Shown one piece after another: positions 22,713 through 30,750 of a stretch of DNA of 64,000 nucleotides. The notes under the pieces were generated by a model. The model saw nothing but the letters and a program-made list of their open reading frames with translations. It searched no databases and was not told the origin of the DNA. Source of the DNA: Lepidodermella squamata (lineage: Eukaryota > Gastrotricha); the NCBI GenBank assembly GCA_047495785.1, contig JBLDXI010000007.1, forward strand, positions 1,240,001-1,304,000, given 5' to 3'. The translations under genes were made by a program, and so were the position numbers. How positions within the stretch are numbered: the first letter of the stretch is position 1; each line of letters opens with the position of its first letter.

Positions 22713-25203
22713 TCAACCGATCGCTGCTTGTTGATGTTCATAAACGCCGTGAATTTTTATATCAAACTCGCTGAAATTGAGATAGTTTTCCAGACATTTC
22801 GGCAGGCTGAGTTGTTCAACAGCCAATCGGCGCTGTTTGACGCCCAATGGCAAGAATTCGGTGATTTTCAGGCGGCAAATAGCCTGGAGTTTCATCGGGA
22901 ACATCGATCGAACACAGGCGGAAAAACGGCGGCATGTTTCGCCTAATAAAGCCGCTAATTGTTGCTCGTGTTCGCCGAAACTTGGCGCCGCTCTTATCGC
23001 AGGGGTTCCAGAAAGAGCCCAGAGAAATTGCCCGATGTCGATGCCAGATTTTCGACGAGCTTGAACCAACAACTCGATTGTTGCGAAGGGCCGGTTCCAA
23101 AGCGAGAAGTTAACGTCATCGCGTTGGCTTCGCGATGGGTTACAGCAGAAATACGGCAAATAACGGCCGATTGTTTGAAGTTCAAACGGATCTGGCGCCA
23201 ACTTGGAACCGGCTCTTAATAACGGCAGAACAGCGTAGGAAAACATTTTCAACATCCGCATCCGATCTGGGCCGAAATTCGAGTCGAAATACATGGCATC
23301 GTACAGGACTGATGATAACGGCGAGCATTGCATGTCGAATTCGTTAAATTTGGTTCCAGACAGCAGTCCTTCTGGGCTTGAGGCGTCGATCAATTTCAAA
23401 GCAGCTTCTTGGCCGTATAAAGCTACGAAGGAGAGTTTGTTAAGGGGAATTAAACAATCGCCGATTGTTCCAAGCTCAGCGGCCCAGACTGATGGAACTT
23501 GCTTGTAGCGAGCCAGAGGCTTTGCGCCAGCATCGAGTAGGAGCCGGAAAATGTTGAAAAGCGGCGTCGAGTACCAGTAAAGCTCGTCCTCAGTCATCAA
23601 AAATGCTCGTTCAGGGCCAGCGTGATCGACCTTAACAAACCGTGAAGCAGTTAAAAAAGTCCAATCAGCTTTTGCTTGATATAAAAATTAAAGAAAATCG
23701 AGGTGATTAGACCAAAAGTCGATTCTCGAAATCAGTTATAAGCAGTATGACTTAGGATGTCGCATTCAAACGTCTAATTTCTTTGAAGAAATTTAGTATG
23801 GAATCGTTCTTCCCTTAATTCTCGCTGGAATCGAAAAAAATGATAGCCTAATGATATTTTTAAAAACGGTGATAAATCAGATATAAAATCGGGTTCATCA
23901 ATAGGTGAATGGGGATAAATTCATTTTATTCGAATTTGAAAAATAGCTGATTTTAAAATTGCAGAAAAAAAACAAAGTTCTCCTTAAATTTTGAAAAAAT
24001 GAAAAAATCTGGAAACTCACAATGCAAATCCATATGCAAATAAGGTCCAAATTAACCGCTCGGTGTTGAATGCGAGCCGCAAGTTTTAAATTGGCAAAAA
24101 TCAGGTGAAATTTAAATAATTCTCAAAATTTACAGGAAAATCAGGAATCACTTCGCCCACCTATGGTCATATTTTAAAAGGTTTTGAGGTAGTGGTGATT
24201 TTTAACCTAAAATCATTCGTGGTGCGTACGCCAAATAGTCCTACAGCGTGTCCCAGAAGTTGCGGAACTATTTTAATTTGGCAACATTTTTGTAGGAAAT
24301 TCAATAAAATTAAATAAAACCTACCGAGAGAATATTCCATGTTTTACTCGCGATAAGAAAATTAAAAAAAAATTAAAAATAAAAAATTTACTGGAGGATT
24401 CCCGGAAAACTCCGATGGTAACTGGTTCGGTAATTTTCGGTATTTTACCCGCGGTTGGACCTTATCTCTCCGAACTTTTTGTAATCCCAATAACAGGTGA
24501 CATACTTGATATCTATTCTCGGGATTTTTATAAAGATAAAAGCGCCTATGTACATGCATTAGAAAAGTGCATAAAAAATCCCATGTCCAACAAGAAAACT
24601 CTTTCAAAATTTGTGATGCTCAGCAAATCGCAAACAGAAAAATACGAAATAGTGAGGAATCGAACTGCGGAAACCTCGGAAAATTTCGAAAATAAAGCTG
24701 TTTTTTTTCGATTTATCTTAAAATGAACCCTCTTGGACCTAGGACAATTTGGCGTACGCTCGGCGACGCATGGTTCTGTCCAAAGTTCAAAGTTGGCTAC
24801 AATAACTGGGTGAAAGGTTGGCAAAAAATTAAGAAAATTGTTATACCATGTTTGCCAGCAATCCATATCCGAAATCTCCACCTTTGAGGCCGTAATTAGG
24901 ATCTGCGCCACTTTTGAGCAGGATCTCGACACCCTCGACAAAATACAGCTCACATGCGAACTTCAACAACTGACTCAGGCGGTCCTTTGAGACAAGATCT
25001 GGCCGTAGCTTGAGGATAGCTGTCAGAGTTTCGATATCTCTTGAATGGATAACATCGACCATTAGGACGTCGAAGCTTTTCGGTAGCTGATAGCGTCTGT
25101 GTCGCTTTCGATTGAGAAAGGCGGTCAACTCATCGCCGAGTAGAGATCTCGCATCGAAATCAATGTCAGGCAACACGCTGAGTAATTTGGCGGAGGATTG
25201 CAT
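22713..25203 (-). CDS. ankyrin-repeat protein with SOCS-box-like C-terminus
   Basis: Two exons, minus strand: 25203-24847 and 23630-22713, giving 424 residues. The join is supported by the intronless paralogue: GLLANM/VDHAGPERAF aligns with PLAFIIDHAGPDSDPL. Exon 1 carries an N-terminal helical part and an ankyrin unit (FVEGVEILLKSGADPNYG); exon 2 has FNIFRLLLDAGAKPLARY and later repeats. The C-terminus FPMKLQAICRLKITEFLPLG followed by LSLPKCLENYLNFSEF resembles the SOCS box (LQxxCR...LPLPxxLxxYL), which would make it a substrate adaptor for a Cullin-5 ubiquitin ligase; this is inference from motif shape. The 1216-bp intron is packed with dispersed repeats and ends in AAG. Confidence 0.78.
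24000..24200. repeat. dispersed repeat family B remnant within an intron
   Basis: Shares with 35690-35940 a block GCATATGCAAAT, then AAATT.GCCAAAA.TCAGGTGAAATT, TCTCAAAATTT.CAG and a CACC.TGGT stretch. The MITE at 4310-5490 contains related GCATATGCAAATGAG and GTCCAAA motifs, so this is probably a decayed relative. Confidence 0.6.
24240..24497 (+). repeat. dispersed repeat family A copy within an intron
   Basis: Aligns along most of its length with 7100-7340 (see there). It lies in the intron of the ankyrin gene, in antisense orientation to it. Confidence 0.7.
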
Positions 25204-25701
25204 CCGAAAACAACGGGTATGCTACGGCAAGAGGCGAAGAGATCGAACCCTAACCCAGTTCTGTTATAGCTGCCTGCAATACCAGATGAGCTTTCACTGT
25301 GATGGAGTGTTGTGGCCATTTGAAAGCGTAACTCTAGTGGCAGATGTTGCTACCAGAACTTTATTGTTTGCTTTTGTCCCTTTCTAGTTCGTTGTCTTTA
25401 GCTAGTGTCGTGTCTAGTCAAGGTCGAAGTCCATTGCTCTAGATAATAATTCTATATTCTATTCTATTGTTGAACAGAAAGTCTACCCTGTGATTCACAG
25501 CACGTGTCAATGGGTATATAATTTGAAAAAATGCAGACAAAAATCAATAATTACCTAGTTTGAATCGAAAAAAAGAAGATCTGAATAGAGGATAAATTGA
25601 CCAGCCCTTGAAACAAAACTAACCAGAACCCCGCGACGAAAATAGTTTGCTTGATAGCCTGCCCGATAAAAGTGAAAAAGAGACAAAAATGTTGCGACAT
25701 T
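25204..25701. other. intergenic, no gene seen
   Basis: Upstream region of the ankyrin gene; nothing else supported before the first tRNA gene. Confidence 0.4.
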
Positions 25702-25773
25702 TAGCAGAGCGTAGTTTCGATCTACAGACCTCTGGGTTATGGGCCCAGCGCGCTTCCACTGCGCCACTCTGCT
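25702..25773 (-). tRNA. initiator tRNA-Met (CAT)
   Basis: 72 nt, full cloverleaf. It starts with A and has the AGCAGAG/CTCTGCT acceptor stem, the anticodon stem with GGG/CCC pairs (CTGGG-CCCATAA-CCCAG) and ATCGAAA instead of TTCGAAA in the T loop. These are the marks of eukaryotic initiator tRNA. First of six identical copies. Confidence 0.96.
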
Positions 25774-25840
25774 TGTCTGAGAACGAACATCAACTCAAAT
25801 TATTTGTAGTTCCTAATTTTAAATTTCCCATTTCAAAAAT

Positions 25841-25922
25841 TGGCAGCGGTGGGGTTCGAACCCACGCCTCCGAAGAGACTAGAGCCTAAATCTAGCGCCT
25901 TAGACCACTCGGCCACGCTACC
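25841..25922 (-). tRNA. tRNA-Leu (TAG)
   Basis: 82 nt with a long variable arm (CTCTTCGGAG), A box TGGCCGAGTGG, B box GGTTCGAACCC and anticodon loop TTTAGGC, anticodon UAG. Precedes the initiator tRNA on the same strand. Its upstream flank to about 26120 is an inverted copy of the flank of the Leu gene at 46009. Confidence 0.96.
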
Positions 25923-26560
25923 CTGCTGGAATGGAACCACTTGACCAAGCGCAAAATTAAAATTCCGAGAAAAATCGTCGATTTGAGCTACCATTTAAAG
26001 ACGTTAAATTTGCCGATTGCGGAAACCGCTGATGTAGAAAATTTCCTAAGACGGCCTTTGGACCATCGCCCTAAAATGCGTGGGTAAGTGAAGATCGGCA
26101 ATAGTCTACAATAAGGAGCAAATTGTGTAACATGACTAGTCGGATGCTTTGAGTTGCTTTGACTCTCAAAACGTCGATTTCTTCGATCAAATTGCTCAAT
26201 AGGTACTCGAAGTAATTTTGCATTGCATTGGCAATAAATACGGAAAGGGACTAAAACCTCGAAATTGCCGGCTCAAATTGTGAGAGAATATTCATCCCTA
26301 TGGGTGGGATAGTACGGGGAATTACGGTATTTTTTCGTGTTTTTACGGGTGTGGCGCGAACGCCGGTACCCAAGTGAAATATTTTGCACCCGACTCCACC
26401 GATGAGGCAGAGCGCAGGGGTCAGCGGACCGCAGTGCAATGGCCCGCCTCGCCCTGGGGCGACCGACTTGCTGAGCTCGGTGCATCCCAGTGCCAGGTAA
26501 GTTTAGTGGCCATAGGTCCACGCGATCGACCCTACTCAGCAGTTGGACCATAAACGGATG
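25850..26560 (-). repeat. ~700-bp inverted duplication of 45390-46090
   Basis: On the minus strand this stretch reads U1 snRNA, then a shared spacer (including CCGTACTATCCCACCCATAG and GGGCGATGGTCCAAAGGCCG), then a tRNA-Leu, in the same order and nearly the same sequence as 45390-46090 on the plus strand. Confidence 0.85.
26345..26504 (-). ncRNA. U1 spliceosomal snRNA
   Basis: 160 nt beginning AAACTTACCTGG; the ACTTACCTG segment pairs with 5' splice sites. It contains the U1A-binding loop ATTGCAC, the conserved CTGACCCCTGCG region and a 3' hairpin GGCGTTCGCGCC. It differs from the plus-strand copies by a base in stem-loop I (GGATGCACC against GGATGAACC). A CAAATGACTT block lies at -69 to -60. 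Confidence 0.93.
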
Positions 26561-26563
26561 CTG

Positions 26564-26573
26564 AAGTCATTTG
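26564..26573 (-). promoter_or_regulatory. putative U1 proximal sequence element
   Basis: CAAATGACTT on the minus strand at exactly -69 to -60 of the U1 gene; the same block is at the same distance in all five U1 copies. Assignment as PSE rests on position and conservation. Confidence 0.6.
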
Positions 26574-26621
26574 ATTATTCCTCAGATCTTGAAAAAGTCT
26601 GATAAAAAAGATTGCGACATT

Positions 26622-26693
26622 TAGCAGAGCGTAGTTTCGATCTACAGACCTCTGGGTTATGGGCCCAGCGCGCTTCCACTGCGCCACTCTGCT
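26622..26693 (-). tRNA. initiator tRNA-Met (CAT)
   Basis: Same 72-nt sequence as the copy at 25702. Middle member of a Leu-iMet-U1 cassette on the minus strand. Confidence 0.96.
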
Positions 26694-26762
26694 CGTCTGA
26701 AGAGTAATCCAATCACTTGATATTGAATGCGAAATTTCTAAGAATTTAAATGGGAAAAATGA

Positions 26763-26844
26763 TGGCAGCGGTGGGGTTCGAACCCACGCCTCCGAAGAGA
26801 CTAGAGCCTAAATCTAGCGCCTTAGACCACTCGGCCACGCTACC
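26763..26844 (-). tRNA. tRNA-Leu (TAG)
   Basis: 82 nt, same sequence as the other Leu copies. First member of the minus-strand cassette; divergent from the GNAT gene that starts at 27042. Confidence 0.96.
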
Positions 26845-27041
26845 TTGATGAATTTAAGAACTCCCGCTGAAAATTCGGTTGTTCCTCCTGCCAGTGAGCT
26901 CATGACGTCAGCTCCAAGTTGGATCAAGCTTCTTATCACGGTGATTGTTATCACGATATCCTTTCACCCTCTCAGAGATTAAAATTCCCACAAAACTTAT
27001 CCTTCTCTTTGTTAATCTTTCAGCACAAGAATTATACAAGA

Positions 27042-27656
27042 ATGTCCGAGCCACTACCATTATGCATGTATCGGGAAGACTTAGCCAATCTTCCATCTCT
27101 CTCTTTAATACCTGAAGGTTACAAACTCCGCCGACTCACTGAATTCAATGACAGCGAGATCCAGCAAATCCTTGATCTGGTAATATCAGCTTTCGGCACC
27201 TCCCGAGGCAACATGTCCGCAGAACGAATCCAGTCAGCTTTGATCGACGACAAAACAGTGAAAGCTGCCTTCGTCATCGAACACGTCGAAACAAATCAAA
27301 TCGTGGCTATGGCATGTGCTCGAATATTCGATTCGCCCGAGGAATGCCTTAGTGATACTAGAAGCTTGGAGGATATGCGTAAACTGGTCGCCGACTACCT
27401 TCACGCTGGCTACGTCTACTGGGTAGCTGCCTCGCCGCAGCATTCTGGCAAAAAGTTGGGATATTACGTTTCCGCAGCTGCCCTTAAATTCATGGCTGAG
27501 GAGACGGCGAAAACAGCGGCTTACCTGGAGACCCATGACCAACGACTAGCTGCGATCAAAACTTATTTAAATCTTGGCTTTCACAAAGTCATTAGAGATG
27601 ACACTCAGGAGGCTCGCTGGGAAACTGTTGAGGGCCAATTAAATATTAAAAAATGA
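27042..27656 (+). CDS. GNAT-type N-acetyltransferase, paralogue 1
   Basis: 204 residues starting MSEPLPLCMYREDL. The C-terminal half has GNAT features: SPQHSGKKLGYY, in the place of the acetyl-CoA pyrophosphate loop, and a motif-B-like end (THDQRLAAIKTYLNLGFHKV). The N-terminal signature is CMYREDLANLPSLSLIPEGYKLRR, shared in outline by five paralogues in the window. The substrate is unknown. I prefer the ATG at 27042 to the upstream open frame because all paralogues begin within a few residues of (C/M)YRE, and TTTCAG at 27018-27023 could be a 5'-UTR splice acceptor. Poly(A) signals AATAAA follow the stop. Converges with the MTAP-like gene, 36 bp apart. Confidence 0.85.
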   Translation: MSEPLPLCMYREDLANLPSLSLIPEGYKLRRLTEFNDSEIQQILDLVISAFGTSRGNMSAERIQSALIDDKTVKAAFVIEHVETNQIVAMACARIFDSPEECLSDTRSLEDMRKLVADYLHAGYVYWVAASPQHSGKKLGYYVSAAALKFMAEETAKTAAYLETHDQRLAAIKTYLNLGFHKVIRDDTQEARWETVEGQLNIKK

Positions 27657-27692
27657 ATAAAATTCAATAAACGTGGCAATTTTTTATTGTTT

Positions 27693-28481
27693 TCAGCTAT
27701 TGAAGTCAGCTATTTCCTTTACAGCCCTTGAAATTACAGCTCCCAATCGGTTATTTTCCAAATTTTTGCCAGCCGTATTCGTGTTGTAGTAATCCGTCAC
27801 AACTGCAATCGAGGCGTAGGGAATCTTAAATTTGTGAGCTAAAATCACTTCATCTGCATTGTGTCCAAGAACGTGTCCTCCCAGCATCGCATACATTTTA
27901 TTCTCCGCCCGTGACCGGACTGATTGTCCCCCGTCAACAGCCACGTAAGTCGCAACTTGATGCGGATTCAAGCCTTCGCCCAATGCAGCAACTGAAAGCG
28001 CGTTTCGAAGTGATTGGCAATATAGCGGCATATCGAAATGATAGTTCCGATTTTCGCGGCTCGTAAAATCGATCAGTTGATCAATAATAGCTAAATCTCC
28101 GATTCGATGCAAATCAGGCCGCAGAGAAACAACCGAATTTACAGCGAAAATTGCGTCGCATTTGAGAATTTTCTTCACCGCGAAAAGATCAGCCCGGCAT
28201 GAATTCGAATCTCGTTTCATGAAAATCGCATCAATATCATTAATTTTTCCTGAAAAATTAAGAACGATGAAGCAATTAAGGAGGAATTTTCATCTTTTTT
28301 ACCTTCGAAAATTGCAGTCGTAGTAGGTCCATATTTGGTGTCAAGTGGGGTTGGAACTTCTCGTTTTGCATTAATAAATGATGTTTCGACCAACTCAGAA
28401 CCGCTAATTATCGCTACCTATTGAAATATTTAAAAAATTCTTCAAGGTATGAGCTGAATCGATATTACTTACCCTGACCAT
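27693..28481 (-). CDS. S-methyl-5'-thioadenosine phosphorylase-like protein (divergent)
   Basis: Three exons, minus strand: 28481-28473, 28417-28303, 28249-27693; 226 residues, in frame. N-terminus MVRVAIISGSELVET matches the MTAP/PNP start. Further matches are DTKYGPTTTAIFEGKINDID, GDLAIIDQLIDFT, VDGGQSVRSRAENKMYAMLG (canonical EGPxFSSRAE) and IPYASIAVVTDYYN (canonical TDYDCW). By family it would cleave methylthioadenosine to adenine and methylthioribose-1-phosphate, trimer, cytosol. However the RHG phosphate-binding motif reads KRDSN, and the second of the two purine-binding Asp residues is Tyr. Length is ~55 residues shorter than usual MTAP, mostly missing in the middle and at the C-terminus. 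It may bind other substrates or be inactive. Confidence 0.78.
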
Positions 28482-28811
28482 TTTCCCCCGATTTTTCACA
28501 GGCAATCTATGCGTGAATTGCTACATAAAATAATTATATGAGTGCGCTTTTTATTGTCAATGTTTTTTGTTTTGCTGCGCGTGTAACAAAGCTCTTAGCA
28601 TTAATCTGTTTTGAAAACAAAGTATACCTAACACCTCGGGTCATGAAATATGAGCGTCTCCGTGTGAAAGGTGAGATCCTGGTTTCATAATAATGAAAAG
28701 CTGCTAGGCCTAGTGGCCTGAGGGTCAAAAGCTGAGAGGTATTAGGCCGACGTATAACGGTGCAATCCACTTGAAAAAAAGTTTTCTTTGTTTTATTAGG
28801 ATCAAGGTTAT

Positions 28812-29960
28812 TTAAGCTGCGATTAAATCAAGGGCGTGGTTCAAAACCTCTGACATAGTAATTCTTTGATCGGCCTCTGCGTGAAGCATTCGTGATTCAA
28901 CCAGCTCGCGAAATTGTTCGCTGAAGACACTTGGTAAAGGAATCAACCTATTGCTGTGAAAAAATCGGTTTTAAATGAAGAATAAATCGGGGGAAAGTTG
29001 CTTCTTACTTCATTACAGCTTCGTAACATTGAAGAATGTTATTTCCAGGGAACTATCATTGGAATACAATTAATTTTTTGGAAAAAATGATTTTTTAAGG
29101 TAACAAACTGGGAGTTTCAAACTCGCGATCTCGTAAACAGTGGCGCCAAGAGACCAAACCTCGGCTCGAAAATCGTAAGTTGACTCGCCAGAAAGCAGTT
29201 CGGGAGCCATATAGGAAACAGAACCAACAATAAAATTTGATGGTATGCTGTTCCTATATTATAGGAATACAATTATAGAATTTTAGGACAGGCCTACGAA
29301 AGTTTTACGTGTTCAATGATTTCGCAATCCCAAAATCGCCGAGCTTGAGATTTTGATCTTCAGCCACAAAAATATTCTGTAATTAGATAGTTTATTTATC
29401 AGCTGAAATTGGAAGGTGAGTCATTACTTCAGGCTTAACATCGCGATGAAGAACGCCTCGGCTGTGAAGGAAATTCAATGTCTCAGCTAGTTGAGCAGTC
29501 CATTTCAAGACTTCGGGTTCAGAAAAAAGGGAACCATTTTGTGCTTTGATGAGATCCTTCAGCGTTCCTTGAATTACAAATTTCACATTTCAAATTATTT
29601 TTTTCAGTTTTCAACAAACCTGTAAATAACTGCAAAATTGTATGAAGGCTCGCATCCTCTGCAATTTGGATAAAAATAAATAATTGATTTTATAACGATT
29701 TGATTATTACCTACGAACCATCCATATATTTCGACAATATTAGGGTGTTTATGAGCAGCCATTAATTGCGGCTCTCGATAAGCCATTTTCGTGAGCCTTT
29801 CTCCAGCTTCCTTGTCATTTTCGCCGAGACTGTCAAGTCGCACAACCTTTAACGCGTAGTGGCTGCCGTCGCTTTTGTCGCGAATTTTGTAAACGCGACC
29901 AAAGCCACCTCTCCCAATTTCGCCTTCGACGGTGTACTGGTTTGAGGAGCTGAATTTCAT
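28812..29960 (-). CDS. Ser/Thr protein kinase, NEK-like, kinase domain only
   Basis: Seven exons, minus strand: 29960-29711, 29658-29620, 29567-29428, 29376-29309, 29253-29109, 29052-29009, 28953-28812. The join gives 275 residues. All kinase landmarks are present: Gly loop GRGGFGRV (~16-23), VAIK-type Lys38, HRDVKPEN (137-144), DFG (157-159), MAPE (181-184), then VWSLGATVYEIASLKLPFPG. The protein is just the kinase fold with a short tail (MSEVLNHALDLIAA). NEK family is the best fit by the HRDVKPEN/LGDFGIAK pattern, but other STE/NEK-related groups are possible. Exon 3 begins after an AAG acceptor. Exon 2 is only 39 nt. Confidence 0.85.
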
Positions 29961-30249
29961 GATCTGCTAGACTAAACTGAAAAGATGGTGTGAAAAAATA
30001 AGTGTGAGCAATAGAACAACGCTATTGCGGTTGATCGATGGGAAAATAATATTCTTTTTCTCACAGTCAGCAATAACCACATCACATCGATCGATTTAGT
30101 TTCGCGGCTTGGATGAAATATTCATGAGATTTCGTTTTTTTGCCGTTGAAGGTTATATAGCATTCCTGTGTTCGAACACGCATTGAATGTTGCATGATTA
30201 TTCTGTCATGAAAGCGCAGAGCAGGCAATTAAATGACAAATATTACCGC

Positions 30250-30331
30250 GGTAGCGTGGCCGAGTGGTCTAAGGCGCTAGATTTAGGCTCTAGTCTCTTC
30301 GGAGGCGTGGGTTCGAACCCCACCGCTGCCA
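30250..30331 (+). tRNA. tRNA-Leu (TAG)
   Basis: 82 nt, standard copy. First member of a plus-strand Leu-iMet-U1 cassette; preceded by ACCGC, followed by a T run that can terminate Pol III. Confidence 0.96.
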
Positions 30332-30401
30332 TCATTTTTTCCATTCGAATTCTTGAAACATTTAAAAACAATGATCGAATGGCTAAGTCACTCTTCAGAC
30401 A

Positions 30402-30473
30402 AGCAGAGTGGCGCAGTGGAAGCGCGCTGGGCCCATAACCCAGAGGTCTGTAGATCGAAACTACGCTCTGCTA
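30402..30473 (+). tRNA. initiator tRNA-Met (CAT)
   Basis: 72 nt, same sequence as the other copies; 70 bp after the Leu gene. Confidence 0.96.
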
Positions 30474-30521
30474 ACTGTCGCAATATTTTTATCAGCATTT
30501 TTCTAAAAAAAGAGGAATAAC

Positions 30522-30531
30522 CAAATGACTT
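30522..30531 (+). promoter_or_regulatory. putative U1 proximal sequence element
   Basis: CAAATGACTT at -69 to -60 of the U1 gene at 30591. The flank TTTATGGTCCAACTGCTAAG downstream is also conserved between copies. Confidence 0.6.
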
Positions 30532-30590
30532 GATTGTTCGTTTATGGTCCAACTGCTAAGTGGGGTCGATCGCGTGGACCTTTGGCCACT

Positions 30591-30750
30591 AAACTTACCT
30601 GGCACTGGGATGAACCGAGCTCAGCAAGTCGGTCGCCCCAGGGCGAGGCGGGCCATTGCACTGCGGTCCGCTGACCCCTGCGCTCTGCCTCATCGGTGGA
30701 GTCGGGTGCAAAATATTTCACTTGGGTATCGGCGTTCGCGCCACACCCGT
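30591..30750 (+). ncRNA. U1 spliceosomal snRNA
   Basis: 160 nt, AAACTTACCTGG at the 5' end, GCGCCACACCCGT at the 3' end, all stem-loops present. One change (TATCGG instead of TACCGG) near the 3' hairpin relative to the other copies. Confidence 0.93.

Noticed and set aside
25555-25889. Open frames across tRNA genes
   Set aside because: Explained by the tRNA sequences on the minus strand.
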